In this document: in pieces, positions 1 to 5,577 of the stretch
How the letters are laid out: each line of letters begins with the position of its first letter
How positions within the stretch are numbered: the stretch's first letter is position 1
DNA from: Beijerinckiaceae bacterium
GTDB lineage: Bacteria; Pseudomonadota; Alphaproteobacteria; Rhizobiales; Beijerinckiaceae
NCBI GenBank assembly: GCA_027346205.1
Contig: DAIESR010000458.1
Coordinates: forward strand, 1 to 5,577
Reading direction: 5' to 3'
DNA length: 5,577 nt
Notes under the pieces: model-generated
Seen by the model: the letters and a program-made list of their open reading frames with translations, nothing else
Databases searched by the model: none
What the model was told of the DNA's origin: nothing
Made by a program: the position numbers and the translations under genes

Positions 1-862
1 TCATCTCGACTATCATGCCGATCTCGACGCTTATCTGGCCGCCAAGCTGCGGCTCTTCGAAGGGTTGCTGGCGCCGGGCCAGCCGGCGGTCATCGATGCC
101 GACAGCGATGTCGCGGAAAAGGTCGAGGCCGCCTGCAAGGCCCGAGGTCTCGATATATTGACGGTTGGGCGGCGCGGCACGGCGCTGCGCCTTCTCGATG
201 CGCGGCAGGAGGATCTTTCGACCGAGCTGTCGCTTGAACATGGCGGACGCAACATCTCTCTTCGCCTGCCGCTCGCTGGCGAATTTCAAGTGCAGAATGT
301 GCTTGTTGCCGCGGGTCTTGCCCTGGCGACCGGCGGCGCGCCGGAGGCGATCTTTGCCGCGCTCGAAAGGCTGGAAGGCGTGCCGGGGCGGCTCGAACTC
401 GTCGGGCGCTATAGAGAGGCGCCGATCTTCGTGGATTATGCCCATAAGCCCGATGCGCTCGACAAGGTTCTGCGGAGCTTGCGTCCTTGGACGCGCGGCC
501 GACTCATTGTCGTCTTTGGCTGCGGCGGTGATCGCGACAAAGGCAAGCGGTCGATCATGGGGGAGCTGGCGGCGCGGCTCGCCGATGTCGTCATCGTCAC
601 CGACGACAATCCGCGCAGCGAAGACCCGTCGGTCATTCGCGAAGCGATTCTGCGAGGGGCTGCATCTGTCGGCAATGCAAGCCTGCGCGAGACCGGCGAC
701 CGTGGTGCCGCGATTGCTGAGGCCATAGCCATGCTCGGGTCCGGCGATACCTTGCTGATCGCCGGCAAAGGTCACGAAACCGGCCAGATCGTCGGCGACA
801 AGGTCCTTCCTTTCTCCGATCAACAGAGCGTGCGCGCCGCCTTGAAGGATTTCGCGGCATGA
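1..862 (+). CDS. murE: MurE, UDP-MurNAc-tripeptide synthetase (meso-DAP-adding ligase), 3' part
   Basis: This cytoplasmic ATP-dependent Mur ligase adds the third stem-peptide residue to UDP-MurNAc-L-Ala-D-Glu. The gene enters from the left: codons read in frame from position 2 (base 1 ends a split codon), leaving 286 residues before the TGA at 860-862. Roughly the first 200 residues, including the UDP-binding domain and the ATP P-loop, are outside the window. Visible parts are the end of the central domain (HLDYHADLDAYLAAK, with the Lys at 44-46 in the place of the carbamylated lysine of the family) and the whole C-terminal ligase domain. That domain shows DYAHKPDAL (434-460), FGCGGDRDKGKR (from about 512), DNPR (605-616) and GKGHE (764-778). 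DNPR is the family signature for meso-diaminopimelate rather than lysine as substrate. The TTG at 65 is an internal Leu codon, not the start, because homology continues upstream of it. The stop overlaps the murF start. Identification is very secure; the substrate call rests on the motif. Confidence 0.97.
   Translation, partial: HLDYHADLDAYLAAKLRLFEGLLAPGQPAVIDADSDVAEKVEAACKARGLDILTVGRRGTALRLLDARQEDLSTELSLEHGGRNISLRLPLAGEFQVQNVLVAAGLALATGGAPEAIFAALERLEGVPGRLELVGRYREAPIFVDYAHKPDALDKVLRSLRPWTRGRLIVVFGCGGDRDKGKRSIMGELAARLADVVIVTDDNPRSEDPSVIREAILRGAASVGNASLRETGDRGAAIAEAIAMLGSGDTLLIAGKGHETGQIVGDKVLPFSDQQSVRAALKDFAA
844..849 (+). promoter_or_regulatory. Ribosome binding site of murF, inside murE
   Basis: GAAGGA lies 9 bases before the ATG at 859 and sits within the last codons of murE. 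This supports 859 rather than the in-frame ATG at 865 as the murF start, and with the ATGA overlap suggests translational coupling. Seen by eye only. Confidence 0.6.
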
Positions 863-2328
863 GTATGGAATTGTCGCAAGATCAAGCGTGGTCAGAGCCA
901 TTATGGACGGCGCTTGGTCTTGTCGCGCCGTTGGACGCACGTATCAGCGGCATCTTGCCGCGACCGAGTTTCGGCATCTCGATCGATACGCGCAGCCTCG
1001 CTGAAGGCGATCTCTTCTTTGCCATCCTCGGCGAGAAGAGCGACGGTCATGATTACGTTCGTGCGGCCTTCGAAAAGGGTGCGTCGGCGGCTGTGGTCGA
1101 TGAGGCGCATGCCGATGCGCTCAAAGGCTCGGGCCCGCTTTATGTCGTGCATGATGTGTTGGCGGCGCTCGAAAGGCTGGCCTATTTCGCGCGGGTGCGC
1201 AGCTTGGCGCGGATCGTCGCCGTGACAGGTTCGGTCGGCAAGACCTCGACCAAGGAAGCCTTGCGCCTCGTGCTCGGGCAAGAGGGCGCGGCGCATGCTT
1301 CCGTCGCCTCCTACAATAATCATTGGGGTGTGCCCTTGACCCTGGCGCGTATGCCGCGCGACACGCAGTTCGGAATCATCGAGATCGGCATGAATCACGC
1401 AGGCGAGATCACGCCGCTCACCGCGATGGCGCAGCCGCATGTGGCGATCATAACGACTGTCGCGCCGGTGCATCTCGAATATTTTGCGAATGTCGAAGCG
1501 ATCGCCGACGCCAAGGCTGAGATCTTTTCCGGTCTTGTGCCCGGCGGTGTTGCCATACTCAATCACGATAACGATCAATTCGCGCGGCTCGCGACGGCCG
1601 CCCGTGCATCCTCGGCGGGTCACATCGCGACATTCGGCACCGATGCGCATGCCGATGCGCAATTGATCGATGTGACGCTCGCCGAAGATCATACGCTCGT
1701 GGAGGCGCGGATCTGCGGACGCTCCTTATCTTATCGGCTTGGCGCGTCGGGTCGCCATCTCGCGATGAATTCCTTGGCCGTGCTGCTCGTCGCCAAGGCT
1801 TTTGGCCTCGATCTCGAAGCCGCCGCCGCGACGCTTGCCTCTTTCGAAGTTCCCGAAGGTCGTGGCCGTCGGTTCGTCCTCGAAGCCCCGGACGGCCCCT
1901 TCACTTTGCTCGATGAAAGCTACAACGCCAATCCAGCCTCCATGCGGGCGGCTTTCGCGCTGGCCGGCGCGCTGCCGACGCATGGGGTGACTGAAGGATC
2001 GACGGGGCGGCGCATCGCTGTGCTCGGCGACATGCGCGAACTCGGTCCGCGCAGCGCGGAGCTGCATGCCGAACTCGCCACGGATCTCATAGCGAACCAT
2101 ATCGATCTCATCTTTGCAGCCGGACCGATGATGAAACATCTCTTCGACGCTTTGCCGGCTGAACGTCAGGGCGCTTGGCGGGCTGGCGCGGCGGAACTCG
2201 TGCCCATCGTCATTGATGTCATACGTGCCGGCGATCTCGTCGTCGTGAAAGGATCGAATGCGAGCCAAATGCGTGTCGTCGTCGCGGCGTTGAAAGCGCA
2301 TGTCCCTGATATAATCGCCGCCTCCTAG
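859..2328 (+). CDS. murF: MurF, UDP-MurNAc-tripeptide:D-Ala-D-Ala ligase
   Basis: This cytoplasmic ATP-dependent Mur ligase joins the D-Ala-D-Ala dipeptide to UDP-MurNAc-tripeptide, the last cytoplasmic step in making the pentapeptide. It has 489 residues, longer than the 452 of E. coli. The N-terminal domain carries SIDTRSL and GDLFFA (about residues 41-56), typical of MurE/MurF. The central domain has the P-loop TGSVGKTST (residues 123-131, bases 1225-1251), YNNHWGVPLT (from 152), EIGMNHAGEI (from 175), and HLEYFANVEAIADAK, whose Lys matches the carbamylated lysine position. The C-terminal domain has LDESYNANPASM (from 351), VLGDMRELG (from 388) and KGSNAS (from 464). The LDESYNANP and EIGMNHAGEI motifs separate MurF from MurE. 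The start at 859 overlaps the murE stop (ATGA) and has a good ribosome site; ATG 865 is a possible alternative two codons later. The first 11 or so residues and a short segment before VLGDM look longer than in E. coli. Confidence 0.97.
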   Translation: MSMELSQDQAWSEPLWTALGLVAPLDARISGILPRPSFGISIDTRSLAEGDLFFAILGEKSDGHDYVRAAFEKGASAAVVDEAHADALKGSGPLYVVHDVLAALERLAYFARVRSLARIVAVTGSVGKTSTKEALRLVLGQEGAAHASVASYNNHWGVPLTLARMPRDTQFGIIEIGMNHAGEITPLTAMAQPHVAIITTVAPVHLEYFANVEAIADAKAEIFSGLVPGGVAILNHDNDQFARLATAARASSAGHIATFGTDAHADAQLIDVTLAEDHTLVEARICGRSLSYRLGASGRHLAMNSLAVLLVAKAFGLDLEAAAATLASFEVPEGRGRRFVLEAPDGPFTLLDESYNANPASMRAAFALAGALPTHGVTEGSTGRRIAVLGDMRELGPRSAELHAELATDLIANHIDLIFAAGPMMKHLFDALPAERQGAWRAGAAELVPIVIDVIRAGDLVVVKGSNASQMRVVVAALKAHVPDIIAAS

Positions 2329-2331
2329 GAA
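2327..2331 (+). promoter_or_regulatory. Ribosome binding site of mraY, overlapping the murF stop
   Basis: AGGAA begins inside the murF TAG stop and is 9 bases from the ATG at 2341. It would leave only about 3 bases to the upstream in-frame TTG at 2335, which is too close. It therefore decides for the ATG start. Confidence 0.6.
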
Positions 2332-2340
2332 TCGTTGCTT

Positions 2341-3423
2341 ATGCTCACTTGGCTCGCGGATTTTTCGCATCTGTTCAGTCCGCTCAATCTGTTTCGCTAC
2401 ATCACCTTCCGCACCGGCGGCGCCACGGCGACGGCGCTGTTCTTCGTGTTCTTCTTCGGGCCGCGCACCATTGCCGCTCTGCGTCTCAAACAAGGCAAGG
2501 GTCAGCCGATCCGCAGCGATGGACCGCAATCGCATCTGTTGACGAAGAAGGGCACGCCCACCATGGGCGGCCTGATGATTCTCTCGGGGCTTATCTTCTC
2601 GACTTTGCTCTGGGCCAATCTGGCGAGCCGCTATGTGTGGATCGTGCTTCTCGTCATGATCGGCTTTGGCCTCGTCGGCTTCTATGACGATTATCTCAAA
2701 GTCACGAAGCAGACGCATAATGGCGTCTCCGGCAAGCTGCGGCTCGCGCTCGAAGCGGCGATCGCGCTCGTCGCCTGCTATACGGTGACGGTGGTCGATC
2801 CGGCGCATGCGACGTCGCTCGCTTTGCCGGCGATCAATGGCTATGTCGCCGATCTCGGCGTCTTCTATCTCGTTTTCGGCGCTTTCGTGATCACTGCCGC
2901 CGGCAACGCGGTCAATCTCACCGATGGGCTCGATGGCCTCGCCATCGTACCGGTGATGATCGCCGCCGCGGCTTTCGGCATTATCGCCTATCTCGCCGGG
3001 AATGCGATTTTTTCGGCCTATCTCGGCATTAATTTCGTGCCCGGCACGGGGGAACTCGCGGTCGTTTGTGGCGCGGTGATCGGCGCCGGGCTCGGCTTCC
3101 TCTGGTTCAACGCGCCGCCGGCGCAGATCTTCATGGGTGACACAGGCTCGCTGGCTCTCGGCGGCCTCCTCGGCACGATCGCCGTCGCCGTCAAGCATGA
3201 GTTCGTGCTCGCCATTGTCGGGGGCCTCTTCGTGCTCGAGGCGCTCTCCGTCATCGTGCAAGTTGCTTCCTTCAAGCTCACCGGCAAACGCGTGTTCCGC
3301 ATGGCGCCGATCCATCATCATTTCGAGCAGCTCGGCTGGTCCGAGCCGCAGGTGGTCGTCCGCTTCTGGATCATCGCCTTTGTCCTCGCCCTCATCGGCC
3401 TCTCGACTTTGAAGCTGAGGTAA
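2341..3423 (+). CDS. mraY: MraY, phospho-N-acetylmuramoyl-pentapeptide transferase
   Basis: This polytopic inner-membrane enzyme transfers phospho-MurNAc-pentapeptide from UDP to undecaprenyl phosphate, giving lipid I, the first membrane-bound peptidoglycan precursor. From the ATG at 2341 it is 360 residues, the same length as the E. coli protein, and collinear from MLTWLADF to STLKLR. The open frame extends two codons upstream to a TTG at 2335, which I reject on ribosome-site spacing and family length. The protein is strongly hydrophobic with about ten membrane segments. Key motifs are [18 protein letters not shown] in the first cytoplasmic loop, the paired catalytic-site aspartates in GFYDDYLKV (D116, D117), [13 protein letters not shown] (from residue 189), [12 protein letters not shown] with D267, and the MAPIHHHFE histidine motif (from 321). 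All conserved acidic and histidine residues are present. It lies 12 bases after murF and 2 before murD, the usual dcw position. MurG, which acts next, is expected downstream of ftsW, outside the window. Confidence 0.98.
   Translation: MLTWLADFSHLFSPLNLFRYITFRTGGATATALFFVFFFGPRTIAALRLKQGKGQPIRSDGPQSHLLTKKGTPTMGGLMILSGLIFSTLLWANLASRYVWIVLLVMIGFGLVGFYDDYLKVTKQTHNGVSGKLRLALEAAIALVACYTVTVVDPAHATSLALPAINGYVADLGVFYLVFGAFVITAAGNAVNLTDGLDGLAIVPVMIAAAAFGIIAYLAGNAIFSAYLGINFVPGTGELAVVCGAVIGAGLGFLWFNAPPAQIFMGDTGSLALGGLLGTIAVAVKHEFVLAIVGGLFVLEALSVIVQVASFKLTGKRVFRMAPIHHHFEQLGWSEPQVVVRFWIIAFVLALIGLSTLKLR
3417..3420 (+). promoter_or_regulatory. Ribosome binding site of murD, inside the end of mraY
   Basis: GAGG lies 5 bases before the ATG at 3426 and forms part of the last sense codons of mraY. 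Ribosomes finishing mraY at 3423 stop almost on the murD start, so coupling is likely. Seen by eye only. Confidence 0.55.
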
Positions 3424-3425
3424 AG

Positions 3426-4820
3426 ATGATTCCGCTCACCTCTTTCGCCGGCAAGAAAGTTGCCGTCTTCGGTCTCGGGGCTTCCGGGCGCGCGAGCGCC
3501 GAGGCGCTTGTCGCCGGAGGTGCCGAAGTCACAGTCTGGGACGATCAGGCGGCCTCGCGCGACAAGGCTGCGGCGCAAGGCCTTCCGCTCGTCGATCTGT
3601 CTGCCACGGATCTCAAGGGTTTCGACTCGCTGCTGTTGGCGCCCGGCGTGCCGCTGACGCATCCGCAGCCGCATTGGATCGTCACCAAGGCGAGAGAGGC
3701 TGGCATCGAAATCATCGGCGACATAGAATTATTCTGCCGCGAGCGCCGCGCGATCGCGCCGAAATCGCCTTTCGTCGCCATCACCGGCACCAATGGCAAG
3801 TCGACGACGACAGCGCTCATCGCGCATCTCTTTGCGACTTTCGGCTATCGCGTCGAGGTGGGCGGCAATATCGGCACGCCGATCTTGGCGCTGTCGCCGC
3901 CGTCGCCCGAGATCGTGCATGTGATCGAATGCTCGTCCTTCCAGATCGATCTTGCGCCTTCGCTCGATCCCTGGGTTGGCGTGCTCCTCAATGTCACACC
4001 GGATCATCTCGATCGCCATGGCACGATGGAGAATTACGCGGCGATCAAGGAGCGGCTGGTGGCCAAGGCTGATGTCGCTGTCATTGCCATCGACGATGAG
4101 GTGACGTTCGCCATCGCCGAGCGATTGCGACAGCGGCGCAAGCCCGGCACGTCCGTTTCGGTGACGCGGCCGCAGATCGAAGATGGCATCATCCTTGAGG
4201 GGACGCGCCTCGTCCGCCGGGTCCAAGGCCGGTCGCTGACCATCGCCGATCTTGCCGGCATTCCATCACTGCGCGGCACGCATAATGGCCAGAACGCCGC
4301 GGCGGCGGTCGCGGCGCTCGGCACCCATGGCTTCAGTCTCGATATCGTCGCCAAGGGCCTTGCGACCTTCCCCGGTCTGCCACATCGGCTCGAAGAGATC
4401 GGCCGCCGCGGCAAGGTGCTCTTCATCAATGATTCCAAGGCGACCAATGCCGATGCCGCGGAAAAGGCGCTTCTCAGCCTGGATGACATTTATTGGATCC
4501 TGGGCGGGCGCGCCAAGCAAGGCGGCATCGAGCCTTTGCGCCCGCTGTTTTCGAAAGTGGTGAAGGCCTATCTCATCGGCGAGGCGTCGGACCTCTTCGC
4601 TCAGACCATCGGGGATGCAATCCCTTATGAATTCTGCGGCACGCTCGATCAGGCGGTCGATCGTGCGACGCGCGATGCGGAGCAGGCGACGACGGAGATG
4701 CCGATTGTTCTGCTGTCGCCGGCCTGTGCCTCATTCGATCAATTTCCGGATTTCGAGAAACGTGGCGATCGGTTTCGCGAGCTGGTTCATGCCAAGCTCG
4801 CCGAACAACAGACGAACTGA
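3426..4820 (+). CDS. murD: MurD, UDP-MurNAc-L-Ala:D-Glu ligase
   Basis: This cytoplasmic ATP-dependent Mur ligase adds D-glutamate to UDP-MurNAc-L-Ala, the second stem-peptide residue. It has 464 residues, slightly longer than E. coli MurD (about 438). The N-terminal Rossmann-like UDP-binding domain opens with KKVAVFGLGASGRAS (glycines at residues 16, 18 and 21). The central ATPase domain has the P-loop TGTNGKSTTT (residues 120-129, bases 3783-3812), GGNIGTP, ECSSFQ, and NVTPDHLDRH (from 189), followed by K208 in the place of the carbamylated lysine. The C-terminal domain shows PHRLEEI (H320), NDSKATN (335-341), a GGRAKQGG loop, and SPACASFDQF (431-440) followed by FEKRGDRF. The GLGASG start, SSFQ and SPACASFDQF motifs are diagnostic of MurD over MurC, MurE and MurF. 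It starts 2 bases after the mraY stop. The loop reading GGRAKQGGIEPL departs from the E. coli-like GG--KG-DF pattern but, as I recall, is usual in alphaproteobacteria. Confidence 0.97.
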   Translation: MIPLTSFAGKKVAVFGLGASGRASAEALVAGGAEVTVWDDQAASRDKAAAQGLPLVDLSATDLKGFDSLLLAPGVPLTHPQPHWIVTKAREAGIEIIGDIELFCRERRAIAPKSPFVAITGTNGKSTTTALIAHLFATFGYRVEVGGNIGTPILALSPPSPEIVHVIECSSFQIDLAPSLDPWVGVLLNVTPDHLDRHGTMENYAAIKERLVAKADVAVIAIDDEVTFAIAERLRQRRKPGTSVSVTRPQIEDGIILEGTRLVRRVQGRSLTIADLAGIPSLRGTHNGQNAAAAVAALGTHGFSLDIVAKGLATFPGLPHRLEEIGRRGKVLFINDSKATNADAAEKALLSLDDIYWILGGRAKQGGIEPLRPLFSKVVKAYLIGEASDLFAQTIGDAIPYEFCGTLDQAVDRATRDAEQATTEMPIVLLSPACASFDQFPDFEKRGDRFRELVHAKLAEQQTN

Positions 4821-4826
4821 GGGAGG
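4821..4826 (+). promoter_or_regulatory. Ribosome binding site of ftsW
   Basis: GGGAGG immediately follows the murD TGA and stands 5 bases before the ATG at 4832. It is the best Shine-Dalgarno match of the four visible in this window and fixes the ftsW start. Confidence 0.7.
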
Positions 4827-4831
4827 CTTCC

Positions 4832-5577
4832 ATGGTCTCACGGGTGGAACGTTCGGCTCTGGCGAATTGGTGGTGGACTGTCGATCGCTTCATCATTGCC
4901 GCGCTCGGCGCTTTGATAGTGCTCGGTCTCGTGCTGACGCTCGCCGCGAGTCCGCCGGTCGCCGAACGCCTGGGCTTGCCGACATTCTATTTCGTCAATC
5001 GGCAGATGTTTTTTCTGTTTCCGGCCGTCGCCGTGTTTTTCGTGACCTCTTTCCTGTCGCCGCGGCATGTGCGGCGCACGGCGCTGGTCGTCTTCGCGGT
5101 TTCCTTGGGCTTGATCCTTCTGGCGCTCGTCTTCGGGCATGAGGTCAAAGGTGCAAGGCGCTGGATCTTCGGCATTCAGCCATCCGAATTTCTGAAGCCG
5201 GCCTTCGTCATCCTCGCCGCTTGGGCTTTTGCTGAAGGCGGCAAAAGGCAGGATGTGCCCGGCAATCTGCTCGCCATCCTGCTGCTGCCACTGTCGATCG
5301 TGCCTTTGATCCTGCAACCTGACTTCGGTCAAACCATGCTTTTGTCGATGGTCTGGGCTGCGCTCTTCTTTATGGCGGGGCTGCATTGGATCTGGGTCGT
5401 CGGCATTGGCGGGATCGGCGTGAGCGGTATGTTCCTCGCCTATAAATTCGTGCCGCATGTGCGGGCGCGGTTCGTGAAATTCATCGACCCAAGCTCGGCG
5501 CATGGCGTCATCGACACGTTTCAGATCGACACGGCGATCGACAGTTTCCATGCCGGCGGCTGGTTCGGCAAAGGCCC
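4832..5577 (+). CDS. ftsW: FtsW, SEDS-family septal peptidoglycan glycosyltransferase, 5' part
   Basis: FtsW is the inner-membrane SEDS polymerase that works with the division transpeptidase FtsI (PBP3) to polymerise lipid II at the septum. The reading frame starts at ATG 4832 and stays open to the window edge, giving 248 full codons plus two bases (CC, so Pro); about 130 residues should be missing if it has the usual length near 380. The short cytoplasmic N-terminus contains WWWTVDRF, followed by about seven hydrophobic segments (near residues 20-40, 57-75, 83-102, 121-135, 145-161, 167-182 and 186-204). SEDS motifs are VKGARRWI (105-112), QPSEF-KP (116-123), LQPDFGQTML (161-170), and FQIDTAIDSF then GGWFGKGP (230-249). 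The E/HTDF catalytic-loop region lies beyond the window. A RodA or SpoVE assignment is less likely because of the dcw position between murD and the expected murG, and the alphaproteobacterial FtsW-type N-terminus. It lies 11 bases after murD, probably in the same operon. Confidence 0.95.
   Translation, partial: MVSRVERSALANWWWTVDRFIIAALGALIVLGLVLTLAASPPVAERLGLPTFYFVNRQMFFLFPAVAVFFVTSFLSPRHVRRTALVVFAVSLGLILLALVFGHEVKGARRWIFGIQPSEFLKPAFVILAAWAFAEGGKRQDVPGNLLAILLLPLSIVPLILQPDFGQTMLLSMVWAALFFMAGLHWIWVVGIGGIGVSGMFLAYKFVPHVRARFVKFIDPSSAHGVIDTFQIDTAIDSFHAGGWFGKG

Larger units (their letters stand above)
1..5577 (+). other. dcw operon segment murE-murF-mraY-murD-ftsW
   Basis: Five same-strand genes are packed with junctions of -4, +12, +2 and +11 bases. 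No internal gap is large enough for an independent terminator, and no convincing promoter was recognised by eye, so a single transcript entering from upstream is the simplest reading. The order matches the classical dcw cluster; ftsI should lie upstream of murE, and murG and murC downstream of ftsW. The operon call is inference from spacing. A promoter embedded in coding sequence cannot be excluded. Confidence 0.85.

Noticed and set aside
65..862. TTG at 65 as the start of a short murE-like gene.
   Set aside because: The frame continues upstream to the window edge with clear MurE homology (HLDYH and the conserved Lys), so this is an internal codon of a gene cut by the window.
357..1177. A shared stretch around GCGCTCGAAAGGCTGG in murE (near 359) and murF (near 1165).
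   Set aside because: Both encode an Ala-Leu-Glu-Arg-Leu helix with preferred codons, in non-corresponding domains. Chance or codon bias is more likely than a recombination scar.
1105..1660. An identical 16-base sequence at 1105-1120 and 1645-1660 in murF, each with GCGCAT/ATGCGC arms around a 4-base loop.
   Set aside because: Both copies encode Ala-His-Ala-Asp-Ala-type residues in the murF frame with common codons. Two copies 540 bases apart, with 6-bp arms, are best explained by composition and codon bias.
2329..2340. A possible terminator or promoter between murF and mraY.
   Set aside because: The gap is 12 bases, has no inverted repeat or T-run, and is occupied by the mraY ribosome binding site.
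1726..3321. A 531-codon minus-strand open frame opposite murF and mraY.
   Set aside because: It is codon-aligned with the sense genes, ends at a rare sense TTA, encodes a highly charged sequence of no recognisable family, and crosses the murF-mraY junction. It is a shadow of real genes.
4838..5551. A minus-strand open frame of 237 codons opposite ftsW.
   Set aside because: It is in register with ftsW codons, is rich in charged residues as expected for the reverse of membrane segments, and the plus-strand frame is an unmistakable FtsW.
1..5577. A previously undescribed system hidden in the window.
   Set aside because: Essentially every base is accounted for by five conserved dcw genes and their short junctions. 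No accessory gene, insertion, repeat array or compositional break was visible.

Overview
The window is an uninterrupted stretch of a bacterial division and cell wall (dcw) cluster. All genes are on the + strand, in the order murE (3' part) - murF - mraY - murD - ftsW (5' part). The DNA is GC-rich (roughly 60% by eye), with strong use of C- and G-ending codons. The protein flavour is alphaproteobacterial, most likely Hyphomicrobiales (Rhizobiales). Pointers are the FtsW N-terminus with a WWWTVD stretch, the QPDFGQTML and FQIDTAIDSF segments in FtsW, and the DYAHKPDAL form of the MurE motif. A Beijerinckiaceae- or Methylocystaceae-like source is a guess from memory of similar proteins, not something the sequence proves.

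Layout: positions 1-862 hold the C-terminal 286 complete codons of murE; the start is outside the window. MurF (859-2328) overlaps the murE stop by an ATGA. MraY (2341-3423) follows after 12 bases, murD (3426-4820) after 2 bases, and ftsW (4832 to the window end, open) after 11 bases. No intergenic gap exceeds 12 bases, so there is no room for a separate terminator or non-coding RNA gene between genes. No tRNA, rRNA, mobile element, CRISPR array or long repeat was seen. Each internal gene start has a purine-rich Shine-Dalgarno sequence lying inside or against the end of the gene before it, which fits one co-transcribed, translationally coupled operon.

Together the genes cover the middle of peptidoglycan precursor synthesis. 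MurD adds D-Glu to UDP-MurNAc-L-Ala, MurE adds the third residue (meso-diaminopimelate, from the DNPR motif), and MurF adds D-Ala-D-Ala. MraY then moves phospho-MurNAc-pentapeptide onto undecaprenyl phosphate to give lipid I, and FtsW is the SEDS glycosyltransferase that polymerises lipid II at the division septum. All catalytic motifs that should fall inside the window are present and intact.

I found no evidence of a novel system here; this is a conserved housekeeping region. The findings are therefore few and low in interest, mostly start-site choices, small motif variants, and an explanation for the long antisense open frames.
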